Source: Algoriphagus sp. NG3 (GTDB lineage Bacteria > Bacteroidota > Bacteroidia > Cytophagales > Cyclobacteriaceae). Taken from it: a stretch of DNA of 64,000 bases. The position numbers and the translations under genes are program-made. The stretch spans positions 3,755,001 through 3,819,000 of the forward strand of contig NZ_CP139421.1 in assembly GCF_034119865.1 (NCBI RefSeq), read 5' to 3'. The notes below the pieces were generated by a model that had not been told where the DNA came from, ran no database searches, and worked only from the letters and a program-made list of their open reading frames with translations. Shown piece by piece: positions 1 to 8,518 of this stretch (position 1 is its first letter; the number at the start of each line of letters is the position of its first letter).

Positions 1-1427
1 ATCTCCTCGTAATATGCTACCTTCTCTGCATTTTTACGCATATCCTCTACCGACTTTTCCAGATAGGTGGTATAATCATACTCCTTGCCTTCCAGCCATT
101 TCACAAACTCTTCATAATCTCCATCCGAAATAGCGAACGTAGCTGGATCTGATATCTCTTTATGTTCATAGAAATATTTGGTCCCGTAATCAAACACATG
201 GTTTCTGGCTACCAAACTGTACGAAATAGGGGAATAGCTTTTTTGCTCCACTTCCTCATCTGGCTCTATACCTGCTCCATCAAGAACTGTCCTTCCATTT
301 TTGGTTTTAAATGCTTTTCTCAAAGAATCAGGAACAGTCACTAACTCATGATTTTCCCTGCTTTGCAAATAATCAATAGCTTGGATGCAGCGCCCACTAG
401 GGATGTAATACTTAGCGGTAGTCACTTTCATTTGGGCATTATAGCTCAATGGCACGGTAGTTTGCACCAGCCCTTTGCCAAAGGATTTCCTCCCTATCAA
501 AACCGCCCTGTCATAATCTTGTAACGCTCCAGCCACTATTTCTGATGCAGATGCACTATGCTCATTTAACAGAACTACTAATGGGATATTCTTATCCACT
601 GGGGTTTTTGTCGTTTTGTAGGTATAGTTTACATTTTCTAGCTTACCGATAGTCTTTACTACTTCTTTTCCTTTTGGAATAAACAGATTTACAATCTCTA
701 CTGCTTCATTTACCAACCCGCCTGGATTATCACGGACATCAAGTACCAGACGATCTATCCCTTGGCTTTTTAGGTCAACCAAGGCGTTTCTTACTTCCGT
801 TGAAGCATTAGTTGTGAACTCTGCCAGTTTGATATAACCTGTATGCTCATCCAATTTACCATAATAGGGAACATTCTTAATTGCAATTTTCTTTCTGACA
901 ACATCAAACTCCAAGGTATCCTTATCTCTTTTTACCTGTAAATGGACGGGGGTATTTGCCGGGCCTTTTAAAAGAGAAGACACATCCGCTGTACCCATGC
1001 CCGTGACATCAGTAGTGTCAATCTTCAAAATATAATCAGCGATTTTCAAACCTACAGTCTGTGCTGGAAAGCCTGTATAGGGCATAATCACCATACTTCC
1101 CTCACCTCTGTTCCCGATCAAGGCACCTATTCCTGCATATTCTCCGGTAGTCATCATCCGGAAATCATCAGATTCCTCCTCTGGAATATAGGTGGTGTAA
1201 GGATCGAGTTCCTCGAGCATCGCATTGATACCAATCGAGACCAATTCATCCGGATCTATATCATCCACATAATAAGAATCCAGTTCTCTGATGAGTGTGG
1301 CAAAAATGTCTATGTTTTTAGCTAAGGCAAAAAGCTTATCGTTTTTAGCTTTAAAGGCAAAGAAGCCTGTAAGGACAAAAGCTCCTAAAAGTAAGATCAG
1401 GAGGGATTTTTTCAGAGAATTATTCAT
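1..1427 (-). CDS. S41 family C-terminal processing peptidase (3' end beyond window)
   Basis: This is a periplasmic serine protease of the CtpA/Prc (S41) type, which cleaves proteins near their C terminus. The reading frame is open from an ATG at 1427 to the left window edge. It begins MNNSLKKSLL and has a hydrophobic N-terminal anchor. A PDZ region follows (GEYAGIGALIG, then PAQTVGLKIADYIL). The peptidase core shows VLDVRDNPGG, the serine motif SASASEIV and the lysine motif SFGKGLVQ, so the Ser/Lys dyad is present. The start overlaps the end of rnpA by 8 bases, so it is very probably the third gene of the rpmH-rnpA transcript. Only the extreme C terminus can be missing, since all core motifs are inside the window. 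The family assignment is firm; the substrate is unknown. Confidence 0.93.
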   Translation of the reverse strand, partial: MNNSLKKSLLILLLGAFVLTGFFAFKAKNDKLFALAKNIDIFATLIRELDSYYVDDIDPDELVSIGINAMLEELDPYTTYIPEEESDDFRMMTTGEYAGIGALIGNRGEGSMVIMPYTGFPAQTVGLKIADYILKIDTTDVTGMGTADVSSLLKGPANTPVHLQVKRDKDTLEFDVVRKKIAIKNVPYYGKLDEHTGYIKLAEFTTNASTEVRNALVDLKSQGIDRLVLDVRDNPGGLVNEAVEIVNLFIPKGKEVVKTIGKLENVNYTYKTTKTPVDKNIPLVVLLNEHSASASEIVAGALQDYDRAVLIGRKSFGKGLVQTTVPLSYNAQMKVTTAKYYIPSGRCIQAIDYLQSRENHELVTVPDSLRKAFKTKNGRTVLDGAGIEPDEEVEQKSYSPISYSLVARNHVFDYGTKYFYEHKEISDPATFAISDGDYEEFVKWLEGKEYDYTTYLEKSVEDMRKNAEKVAYYEE

Positions 1428-1812
1428 GCAGTTTTTGATTTTCGCTTACTATGGAGGCTAATTTTTTTAAAGCTAATATAAGTTTTGTCTGAATTTCTGA
1501 AAATTCCATCAACTCAGAACTTACATAAACAAAGCCGATAGACATTGTAGGGGCAGTAGATGGAATCAAATACTTATTGAGTCTATAGGCCTCGCGTATC
1601 CTCCTTTTTACGAAGTTGCGTCCAACAGCCTTTTTGATTTTCTTCTTGGAAACGGAGAATAGCACCTGAGAGGTTCCATTTCCAGTTTCATTTTTAACTA
1701 AAAATTGGACTTTAAAGGGGTATAAAAAAAAAGAGGAACCTTCGTTAAAAAGTTCCTTGATAAGTTTGTCAGCATGAAGCCGCTCACTTTTTGGGAGTCT
1801 GTAATTCATCAC
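1420..1812 (-). CDS. rnpA: Ribonuclease P protein component
   Basis: RnpA is the protein subunit of RNase P and helps the RNA subunit remove 5' leaders from pre-tRNAs. The 130-residue length fits the family. The family signature is clear as GRNFVKRRIREAYR (about residues 64-77), preceded by the FSVSKKKIKKAVGR stretch that contacts RNA. The protein is strongly basic. It lies 45 bases downstream of rpmH, the usual arrangement, and its stop codon overlaps the start of the S41 protease gene. The start ATG at 1812 gives MMNYRLPKSERLH, which matches the usual KSERL beginning of the family. Confidence 0.96.
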   Translation of the reverse strand: MMNYRLPKSERLHADKLIKELFNEGSSFFLYPFKVQFLVKNETGNGTSQVLFSVSKKKIKKAVGRNFVKRRIREAYRLNKYLIPSTAPTMSIGFVYVSSELMEFSEIQTKLILALKKLASIVSENQKLHE

Positions 1813-1857
1813 AAGAACTATAATTCGTATGTAAACATACGAAAAACAGGCTAAGAA

Positions 1858-2016
1858 TTACTTCTTCAAAGTTTTTTCAGAAGAAACAGTCAACTTGTGT
1901 CTTCCTTTTGCTCTTCTGGCTTTCAGTACTCTTCTACCGTTAGCAGAAGACATTCTTTCTTTAAAGCCGTGCTTATTTTTTCTTTTTCTACGAGAAGGTT
2001 GAAATGTTCTTTTCAT
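1858..2016 (-). CDS. rpmH: 50S ribosomal protein L34
   Basis: This short gene encodes 52 residues beginning [19 protein letters not shown] and ending in SSEKTLKK. The TFQPS start and the Lys/Arg-rich body with GFKERM and [13 protein letters not shown] identify ribosomal protein L34 of the large subunit. It is the first gene of the rpmH-rnpA-S41 unit. A consensus promoter lies about 70-100 bases upstream. The length is slightly above the usual 44-50 residues because of the C-terminal SSEKTLKK extension seen in Bacteroidota. Confidence 0.97.
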   Translation of the reverse strand: MKRTFQPSRRKRKNKHGFKERMSSANGRRVLKARRAKGRHKLTVSSEKTLKK

Positions 2017-2084
2017 GATCGAATATCTTTATCTAATTGCTTTCTAATTCTTTGTTCCCTGGGAATCACCCCCAAAAAGGACTG

Positions 2085-2115
2085 CAAAGATAAGCACCAT
2101 TTATTTAAATACAAA
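2085..2115 (-). promoter_or_regulatory. rpmH promoter, Bacteroidota primary sigma type
   Basis: Read on the minus strand, TTTG (2115-2112) is followed by exactly 19 bases and then TATCTTTG (2092-2085). This is a perfect match to the Bacteroidota -33/-7 pattern TTTG-N19-TAnnTTTG. Transcription should start about 5 bases further on, giving a leader of roughly 60 bases before the rpmH ATG at 2016. The leader contains a G-run followed by a C-run (around 2058-2075) that could fold. The pattern is seen directly; its use as a promoter is inferred. Confidence 0.75.
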
Positions 2116-2155
2116 TAGCCTAAAAAACATTTGTTTTAAACAAGCCTATTTTCAA

Positions 2156-3799
2156 ATGATCAAATACCAATTCCAAGTCAGCAACCCTCTGTCCCAGTTT
2201 ATACAAATCACGCTTAGTATACCTGTAAGGCATCTTTCACTGGTCAGAATCAAACTTCCTGCATGGAGAGCCGGAAGATACCAACTCGCAAACTACGTGA
2301 GAAATATCAGAAATCTCAACGTTTTATCGCCGACCGGCAAAGTGATCCCTTGTACTAAACTCTCCAAGGACAGCTGGGAATTCGAACCTGACCATGTAGG
2401 GGATTACCGGGTTGTCTATGAGTATTATTGCGGCAAGATGGATGCAGGTTCCTGCTGGGTGGATGAGCAGCAGATTTATCTGAACTTCGTTAATTGCTGC
2501 TTTGAAGTGGAAGGGCAAGCTGAAGAAAAAATCCAAGTGGAAGTCAATCACCCTCCGCACTACCAATCCTGCACCACTCTCCACAAAGAAAACCATGGCT
2601 TCTTTGCGTCTAATTTCCAGCAACTTGCAGACAGTAGCTTTCTAGCTTCCCAAAGCCTCACCCATGAGACTATTGCTACTGGAGAAGTAAGTTTCCATTT
2701 GTGGTTTAACGGTGCTATACATTTTGATTTAACAGATTTCAAATCCAATGTCAAGAACTTTATTGAAAAGCAGATTGAGTCTTTCGGGGAATTTCCTGTA
2801 GCAGAGTACCACTTCATCTATCAACTCCTCCCCTATTCTCACTACCATGGGGTAGAGCATCAGCGTGGAACTGTGATCACTTTTGGCCCAGCGAAAAGCC
2901 TGAAAGACCAATCCCAGATGAATGAACTCATGGGGGTGAGTTGTCATGAACTCTATCACGCATGGAATGTATGCCAGATCCGACCAGCTGAGATCATGCC
3001 CTATGATTTTTCTAAGGAAGCATATCATGAAGCAGGATGGATAGTGGAAGGAATTACTACCTATATGGGAGATTTGTTTCTTCTTAAATCCGCCTATTTC
3101 TCACTGAGAGAATACTGCGAAACTTTTGAAAAAATACTGAACCGGGAATCAGTGAACTTCGGCTGGCAAAATCAATCCATCTTGGAATCAAGTTTTGATC
3201 TCTGGGTGGACGGCTACGAAGCTGGCATTCCAGACAAAAAAGTAAGTATATACACCCATGGGGCTTTAATCGCTTTTTGTCTCGATGCGATGCTGCTGGA
3301 TGAGGATTCCTCCCTACATCAGGTGATGAAGCTGCTTTGGAAACGATTTGGTAAACCAAAAATCGGGTATACGCTGAAAGAAGTATGGGAAGTAGTGCTA
3401 TCCCAAACCAACCATCCCATTTATTTCAACCAATTTTATTCAAATTATATCTCAGGGAAGGAAGATATATTTCCTGTAGTGGAAAAACACTTAGCCTCAT
3501 TAGGCTTTGAATTGACTTACAATTTCAAAAAAGACCAGCTATCTTCTGACTACGGCATTATAATCCAGAATGAAAAAATCATCAAAATACATCCAAAAGG
3601 AGAGGCTTTTAACAATCTTATGATAGGTGATGTGATACTAGCTCAAACATTCAAGGATGCATCGCTTCACTTATCAATTGATCGCTTTGGAAGAAAAATC
3701 CATGTAGAACTTCCTAAACATCATTCTCTCCTGTTTAGAGACCATACCTTGATTGATAAAAAGACGAATTTAAAAAGGGAATCGTGGATCAACGGTTAA
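2156..3799 (+). CDS. M61 family glycyl aminopeptidase-like metallopeptidase
   Basis: The 547-residue product has the M61 layout: an N-terminal beta domain (residues 1 to about 170), a thermolysin-like catalytic domain and a C-terminal PDZ-like region. The zinc site is visible as HELYH at residues 264-268, followed about 30 residues later by WIVEGITTYMGD, which supplies the third ligand. The PDZ part holds DYGIIIQNEKIIKI and the NLMIGDVILA turn. There is no obvious signal peptide, so the protein may be cytoplasmic. Family members remove small N-terminal residues (Gly, Ala) from peptides. It is divergent from rpmH and ends just before a small repeat element, and it appears to be a single-gene unit. 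Confidence 0.9.
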   Translation: MIKYQFQVSNPLSQFIQITLSIPVRHLSLVRIKLPAWRAGRYQLANYVRNIRNLNVLSPTGKVIPCTKLSKDSWEFEPDHVGDYRVVYEYYCGKMDAGSCWVDEQQIYLNFVNCCFEVEGQAEEKIQVEVNHPPHYQSCTTLHKENHGFFASNFQQLADSSFLASQSLTHETIATGEVSFHLWFNGAIHFDLTDFKSNVKNFIEKQIESFGEFPVAEYHFIYQLLPYSHYHGVEHQRGTVITFGPAKSLKDQSQMNELMGVSCHELYHAWNVCQIRPAEIMPYDFSKEAYHEAGWIVEGITTYMGDLFLLKSAYFSLREYCETFEKILNRESVNFGWQNQSILESSFDLWVDGYEAGIPDKKVSIYTHGALIAFCLDAMLLDEDSSLHQVMKLLWKRFGKPKIGYTLKEVWEVVLSQTNHPIYFNQFYSNYISGKEDIFPVVEKHLASLGFELTYNFKKDQLSSDYGIIIQNEKIIKIHPKGEAFNNLMIGDVILAQTFKDASLHLSIDRFGRKIHVELPKHHSLLFRDHTLIDKKTNLKRESWING

Positions 3800-3806
3800 A
3801 AAGAGA

Positions 3807-3940
3807 AGGCTGTCTCATAACTCATAATTGTCACATTGAGCACTTGAGAGACGAAAGTCTCGAAATCGAAATGGCCTTAATTAGCGCATAGGCTTCGGCT
3901 TCGCTTAGCCTGACAAGAAAACTTACTTTTGAGACAGCCT
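3807..3940. repeat. MITE-like element with 11-bp terminal inverted repeats
   Basis: The gap between two convergent genes is filled by a 134-base unit whose ends are a perfect 11-bp inverted repeat, AGGCTGTCTCA (3807-3817) and TGAGACAGCCT (3930-3940). Inside are a short stem GAGAC-GAAA-GTCTC (3848-3861) and a weaker AGGCTT...AGCCT stem near 3890-3911. There is no coding capacity. The end sequence resembles termini of Bacteroidota insertion sequences as I remember them, which I could not check. The two ends could also act together as a terminator for both flanking genes. Confidence 0.5.
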
Positions 3941-3963
3941 CCTCCTTAAGATCCATCCCTCAA

Positions 3964-4683
3964 TTAATTGAACAAGGAATCATCCACATCTTCATTAAGC
4001 TTTATAGAAGTGACTTTAGCTTCCAGGGGTACTGGAAGCATGGCATTGGAAATAATCAGCTTCATAGGCATCTTCAGGCCATCTACTTCCTGATAATCTT
4101 TGTAGGAAATGGTGCCCGCAGCTTTTGATACAGTTTGTAGTTTAAGTCCGCTGGCCACACTATAATACTCTGTAGTATTATATTCTCCGCCCGAGTCAAA
4201 AGTGAGCTTATGCGCTTCTTCTCCCTCTATCTGCTCTGTTCCATCATAAGTGACAGAGATACCGAGTTCCTCCAAATGTAATTCCTGAAAGCCATACATT
4301 TGGTTTTTGAAGGCAGCTAGTTGATCTTCAGTTAGGTCTTGTGTTTGGCCCATTGCCATTACTTTCCCTGCTCCATCTTTGACAACTGTTTTGGAAACAA
4401 CATTGCCGTTCATCTCTGTCACATTGAGCAACTTTTGATTTTCCTGATCGATCACACTGTGGATTTCCAGATTCATTCCCTGCACCTCGGACTGCATCTT
4501 CATTTCTATCGTACGCACAGACTTCATCTTAGCCTCCCCTCCTGTGGCTTTTACGTAATTATTGATTACTTCCTCGACAGAGTTTTCCTCAATAGCCTTA
4601 CTGGGCTTTTCTTTCTCGCCTGCAAATGAAATCAATGGCGTGGTCAATAGCCCTAAGGCTAAAACAATACAAGTTTTTCTCAT
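3964..4683 (-). CDS. Secreted LolA-like protein, paralogue of the C-terminal domain of the neighbouring M16 protein
   Basis: A 239-residue protein with a cleavable signal peptide (MRKTCIVLALGLLTTPLISFAG). The mature part aligns along its full length with the last ~200 residues of the adjacent M16-family protein. Both have a VIxxYxxAxGG start, a Dxx(E/D)QL(D/A)AA/F(K) segment followed by an F.ELH.E.(L/M)G stretch, a YYxVxSGLK(L/I) segment and a MxPVPLEAK(V/I)T end. Its shape recalls outer-membrane lipoprotein-sorting (LolA-like) beta folds, which is inference only. It starts 6 bases after the M16 gene, so the three genes form one unit. A periplasmic accessory or substrate-binding role is plausible; the function is unknown. 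Confidence 0.7.
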   Translation of the reverse strand: MRKTCIVLALGLLTTPLISFAGEKEKPSKAIEENSVEEVINNYVKATGGEAKMKSVRTIEMKMQSEVQGMNLEIHSVIDQENQKLLNVTEMNGNVVSKTVVKDGAGKVMAMGQTQDLTEDQLAAFKNQMYGFQELHLEELGISVTYDGTEQIEGEEAHKLTFDSGGEYNTTEYYSVASGLKLQTVSKAAGTISYKDYQEVDGLKMPMKLIISNAMLPVPLEAKVTSIKLNEDVDDSLFN

Positions 4684-4689
4684 GATTAG

Positions 4690-6738
4690 TTAATTAAAAT
4701 CTGACTCTGATAATTCCGGATTGATTTCTAGATTGGTGATTTTCGCTTCCAGAGGTACGGGAATCATTGCTGATTTAATGGTTTGTGTCATTGGAATCAG
4801 CACGCCACTTTTCTCCTCGTAGTCGCTGTAAAACGTATCGCCGGAAACAGGATTTTCATTTTTGATTTTCAACCCTGATTCCACATCATAATAATTAGTG
4901 ACTGTAGATCCCAGTGGGGTTGTCACGATCACCTTATAGGCAGGGGTTCCTTCCACATCTTTTATACCGTCCAATTCCAGTGAGTAACCCATGGTCTCAA
5001 AATGAAGTTCTGGCAGAAAGTACGTGCCCAATTTTGCAGCATCTAATTGCTCGTCGGTCATATCCATCGACTGCCCCTGAACACTTGCAACACCTTTACC
5101 ATCTTTGATCACCGAAGTTTGCATCACATTCCCACCGACAATGGTTTTCTGAGCAAATCTCATATTGGCATCGTCATGAATCAGAGCAATGGTGAGCTGG
5201 GTTCCCATTACCTCTGCCTCCATTTCCAGTTTAGCAGCCTTGATAGCACTGGCTTTTTCCAATCCTCCGATTGCGGAAATGTATGCTTCAATCACTTTTT
5301 CCGACGTCATATCTGCATCTACAGCCTCCATTTCTTTGGCTGGAAAACCCATATTATCGTACATTTTCACTTCGCCAAACTGGGCCAATTTATCTTTAAT
5401 CTCAGCTCCATTTCCTACTGCTGTGATGTATAGCTTGCCTGGATTAATCAAATCCTTCGCTGTTTTGTTGATATCCTCTACAGTCAGCTCATTCATCTTC
5501 TGAAGATAAGTCTCATAATAATCCTTCGGTAAGTCATACCGTTCTATGTTCAAAGCAAAATTTGCTATAGTGGCAGGGCTTTCCAATGATCTACCAAAGG
5601 AACCTGCAAGATTAGCTTTAGCCTTATCCAATTCCTCCTGCGTCACTCCTTCTTCCACAAGACGGTTGATTTCATAAATAAATTCCACCACAGCAGAATC
5701 TGTAACTTCTGTTCTTACAGATGCATTTGCTGAAAATCTACCGACCAGTTTATCGGGAGACAATGATGAATAAGCACCATAGGTGTACCCTTTGTCCTCA
5801 CGCAGGTTCATAAATAGCCTGGAAGAAGACCCTCCGCCTAATACCTGGTTTAGCACTCGGCTAGAAATGTAATCCTCATCTCCTACAGTAAGATTGATGG
5901 GCTGAGCAACATTGATTACCGTCTGCACAGATGAACTTCTATCCACCAGTGCAACCATGTTTTGGTCTGCAGGAGCAGGCTCAGGATAGATATAGGAAGG
6001 AACTTCTCCCTGTTTCCAATCACTGAAATGTGCCTTCACAATTTTCTCCGCTTCAGCTTTGCTCATATCTCCTACTATAGCCAGATACGCAATGTTTGGT
6101 TTGAAGAAGGTCTCATAATACAACTTGATATCATCTACGGTTACGTTTTTCAACGTCTGTTCGGTATTAACTTCTCCATAAGGATGATCTTTTCCATAAA
6201 CCATTGCATTTGATAATCTGCTAGAAATAGCGTTAGGCTCATCCTTACTAGTAGCCAACGCTGTGATAGCTTGTTTTTTCAGCTTATCCAATTCTTCCTC
6301 TGGAAACACCGGATTGAAAAGCACATCAGTCATCAGATCCAGAACTTTCTCCTGGTGCTTTTTCAAGGAAGAAGCTGAAACAGAAGTAGAAGAAGCCCCA
6401 ATAGAGGCCCCGATGAAATCAACTTCCTCATCAAATTCATCTTTTGTACGGTTGGTGGTACCGGCAGTGAGCATTTCTCCGACAAAACCAGTCATACCGG
6501 CTTTGTCACCTTCCATGATAGGATCTCTCTCAAATACCAACGTAAACGAAACACGTGGAAGTTTATCATTTTCTACTACAAAAACCTTCAGACCATTGTC
6601 CAAGGTAAAAGTCTCAGCTTCGCCGATTTTAATCACGGGTGCCGGACCAGCTTTTGGAAACTGACTTCTGTCCACCTGCGCAAAGCCAACGACAGTCACC
6701 ATAAGGCTCAAAATAAAAGATATAGTTAATTTTTTCAT
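4690..6738 (-). CDS. M16 family peptidase homologue without the zinc motif, with C-terminal extension
   Basis: The 682-residue product has a signal peptide ending near VVGFAQ and two M16 half-domains (about residues 35-250 and 250-465). A third unrelated domain (about 480-682) is duplicated in the next gene. At the place where M16 enzymes carry HXXEH this protein has GFVGEMLTAG, so it cannot bind zinc there. It keeps the SSRLFMNLRE and GYTYGAYS stretches, which hold the substrate-binding Arg/Tyr pair. This is the usual non-catalytic partner of a heterodimeric periplasmic M16 peptidase. The active partner is encoded 27 bases upstream. The domain fusion at the C terminus is the unusual part. 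Confidence 0.9.
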   Translation of the reverse strand: MKKLTISFILSLMVTVVGFAQVDRSQFPKAGPAPVIKIGEAETFTLDNGLKVFVVENDKLPRVSFTLVFERDPIMEGDKAGMTGFVGEMLTAGTTNRTKDEFDEEVDFIGASIGASSTSVSASSLKKHQEKVLDLMTDVLFNPVFPEEELDKLKKQAITALATSKDEPNAISSRLSNAMVYGKDHPYGEVNTEQTLKNVTVDDIKLYYETFFKPNIAYLAIVGDMSKAEAEKIVKAHFSDWKQGEVPSYIYPEPAPADQNMVALVDRSSSVQTVINVAQPINLTVGDEDYISSRVLNQVLGGGSSSRLFMNLREDKGYTYGAYSSLSPDKLVGRFSANASVRTEVTDSAVVEFIYEINRLVEEGVTQEELDKAKANLAGSFGRSLESPATIANFALNIERYDLPKDYYETYLQKMNELTVEDINKTAKDLINPGKLYITAVGNGAEIKDKLAQFGEVKMYDNMGFPAKEMEAVDADMTSEKVIEAYISAIGGLEKASAIKAAKLEMEAEVMGTQLTIALIHDDANMRFAQKTIVGGNVMQTSVIKDGKGVASVQGQSMDMTDEQLDAAKLGTYFLPELHFETMGYSLELDGIKDVEGTPAYKVIVTTPLGSTVTNYYDVESGLKIKNENPVSGDTFYSDYEEKSGVLIPMTQTIKSAMIPVPLEAKITNLEINPELSESDFN

Positions 6739-6765
6739 GTAATTTCAATTGTTAGGGTGAATCAA

Positions 6766-8097
6766 TTACTGAGCTGGTTCAGCTGGTTTTGGCAAATAAT
6801 ATAAGACCACTCTACCATCCAGAGTCAAGTATTCATTGGCAACTCTCTTAATATCTTGCTGAGTTACCTGACTGTAAGAGTCCATTACCTTGTTCACATA
6901 TTCGGTATCGCCATAGAACACACGTGCTTCTGCCAGATTCTCTGCTACACCTGCCATCGACGAATTACCACTCACGATATTGTTCTCCATGATATTCTGA
7001 AGCTTTTCGAAATCTTTATCTGAAATACCTTCATCCTGCACCTTCTTGATTAGTTTATCGATTTCTGATTCAAGATCATCTGGCTCCACACCCATATTGG
7101 TAATCCCATACATGATAAAAATACCTCCGTCTTCCAAATCCAAGGGTATTGCTGCCAAAGCCAAAGCCTTTTGCTGCTTATCTACCAATTCTTTGGTCAT
7201 CAAAGATGAATTTCCACCGGTTAAATAAGTAGAAAGCATGGACATCGCATAAGAATCCTTATCCGTTTTGGGAGGAAGGTTGTACGCCTGGATCACTGCA
7301 GGGATCTGGATGTTGTCATAGATCACATCCCGGACTTCAGCAGTTTTCTTTGGCTCGGTTATTTCTGGCCGGTAGATTGCCTTCTCTCCTTTTGGTATTT
7401 CTGAAAAGTATTTTCTTACCCACTCTTCAGTCTGCTTATAATCTATATCACCAGCAATAGTCAGCGTGGCATTGTTGGGCACGTAAAAGTCCTTGTAGAA
7501 TTGCTGGAATTCCTCAATAGACGCTGCATTCAGATCATCCAATGAGCCAATAGGAGCCCAGCGGTAAGGATGCTCCGTGTAGGCTCTTTTTAGAGTTTCT
7601 ATCAGGATACTCCCATAAGGCCGGTTATCGTAGCTTTGACGCTTTTCCTCTTTCACTACTTCGCGCTGAGTCTCCACACCGGTTTGATCCACTTTTGAGT
7701 GAAGCATTCGCTCACTTTCCATATAGAGAGCTAATTCGAGTTCATTGGATGGGAGTGATTCGTAGTAATAGGTAATATCATTTGAGGTATACGCATTCAA
7801 GGTACCTCCATGAGCCTGGATGATATTCATGTATTCGCCACGCTCAATATTCTCCGAGCCTTCAAACATCAAATGCTCGAAAAAATGGGCAAACCCCGTT
7901 CTGTCCGGCTGCTCATTCTTAGATCCTACATGGTAAAGAACCGATGTCACCACAATTGGCGTGGTGTTGTCCTGATGCATGATTACATGCAGCCCGTTGT
8001 CCAAGTCAAATTCCTTGAACTCAATTTTGGTTTGTGCAAGAGCAGGTACGCCCAGCATCCCTGCCATCAAACCCAAAGCAGTAATTTTTCTCATCAT
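6766..8097 (-). CDS. M16 family zinc metallopeptidase, catalytic subunit
   Basis: The 443-residue product begins with a signal peptide (cleavage near VPALAQ). It carries the inverted zinc motif HFFEH at residues 71-75, with Glu151 at the usual distance as third ligand inside REVVKEEKRQ. Related enzymes are processing-peptidase/insulinase-like proteases that degrade peptides in a closed chamber formed by two subunits. The following gene encodes a zinc-less partner, so a periplasmic heterodimer is expected. It is the first gene of a three-gene unit. A possible start one codon downstream (MRKITALG) cannot be excluded. Confidence 0.93.
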   Translation of the reverse strand: MMRKITALGLMAGMLGVPALAQTKIEFKEFDLDNGLHVIMHQDNTTPIVVTSVLYHVGSKNEQPDRTGFAHFFEHLMFEGSENIERGEYMNIIQAHGGTLNAYTSNDITYYYESLPSNELELALYMESERMLHSKVDQTGVETQREVVKEEKRQSYDNRPYGSILIETLKRAYTEHPYRWAPIGSLDDLNAASIEEFQQFYKDFYVPNNATLTIAGDIDYKQTEEWVRKYFSEIPKGEKAIYRPEITEPKKTAEVRDVIYDNIQIPAVIQAYNLPPKTDKDSYAMSMLSTYLTGGNSSLMTKELVDKQQKALALAAIPLDLEDGGIFIMYGITNMGVEPDDLESEIDKLIKKVQDEGISDKDFEKLQNIMENNIVSGNSSMAGVAENLAEARVFYGDTEYVNKVMDSYSQVTQQDIKRVANEYLTLDGRVVLYYLPKPAEPAQ

Positions 8098-8484
8098 AGT
8101 ATGTTGGATTTTATTCTCATTAGTTTAAAAGTAAAAAAAATCTTAATCAGGTAAGTCCGTACAAAAGTCCAATTGCTCACTGATTAAACCATTTGTTACA
8201 ATCTAACCCTAAAAAAATACTATTATTTGTAATCTAAAAATTTAGGACAGGTTTTTTACAAAAACTTGGTTTTTATTCATCTTACCCTGTGTCATGTATG
8301 TAATCAGATAACTAGGGCAATTCCCCCTATAATTAGCTGATCCTTCACTCCTGCAGAACTAAAAACCATGTATAAAAAGGTCACATACAGAAGAGACAAG
8401 AGAACTCCCTTTAAATCCGATCCGCTTAGATCGGTATCTTTTTCTAAAGAATTCTTCTGTTCTATTAAAGACATTCAGAAAAAA
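8098..8484. other. Gene-free stretch upstream of the M16 unit
   Basis: About 390 bases without a credible gene on either strand. It must hold the promoter of the leftward M16 unit, but I found no full TTTG-N19-TAnnTTTG match. It holds an ATCAG/CTGAT inverted repeat (8303-8341) and a 6-bp stem CCGATC/GATCGG (8417-8434) followed on the plus strand by TATCTTTTT. The latter could be a weak rightward terminator, but no rightward gene precedes it. Base composition is AT-rich like other intergenic DNA here. Confidence 0.5.
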
Positions 8485-8513
8485 AGGCTCTGGAAAGTTA
8501 ATTTCCAGAGCCT
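8485..8513 (-). terminator. Intrinsic terminator of the PfkB kinase gene
   Basis: A perfect 12-bp stem AGGCTCTGGAAA/TTTCCAGAGCCT with a 5-base loop lies 5 bases after the stop codon of the leftward kinase gene. On the minus strand it is followed by a run of T (the A-run at 8479-8485). Confidence 0.88.
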
Positions 8514-8518
8514 TCATA

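Noticed and set aside
1858..2155. Chromosome origin near rpmH-rnpA
   Set aside because: No dnaA, gyrB, dnaN or DnaA-box cluster is seen; the rpmH-rnpA pair alone is not evidence of an origin.
5047..6664. Long plus-strand frames opposite the M16 gene
   Set aside because: They are antisense shadows of a strongly supported gene with signal peptide, domains and family motifs.
8417..8445. Plus-strand stem CCGATC/GATCGG followed by TATCTTTTT as a terminator
   Set aside because: The stem is only 6 bp and no rightward gene precedes it, so it is mentioned only as part of the gene-free stretch.
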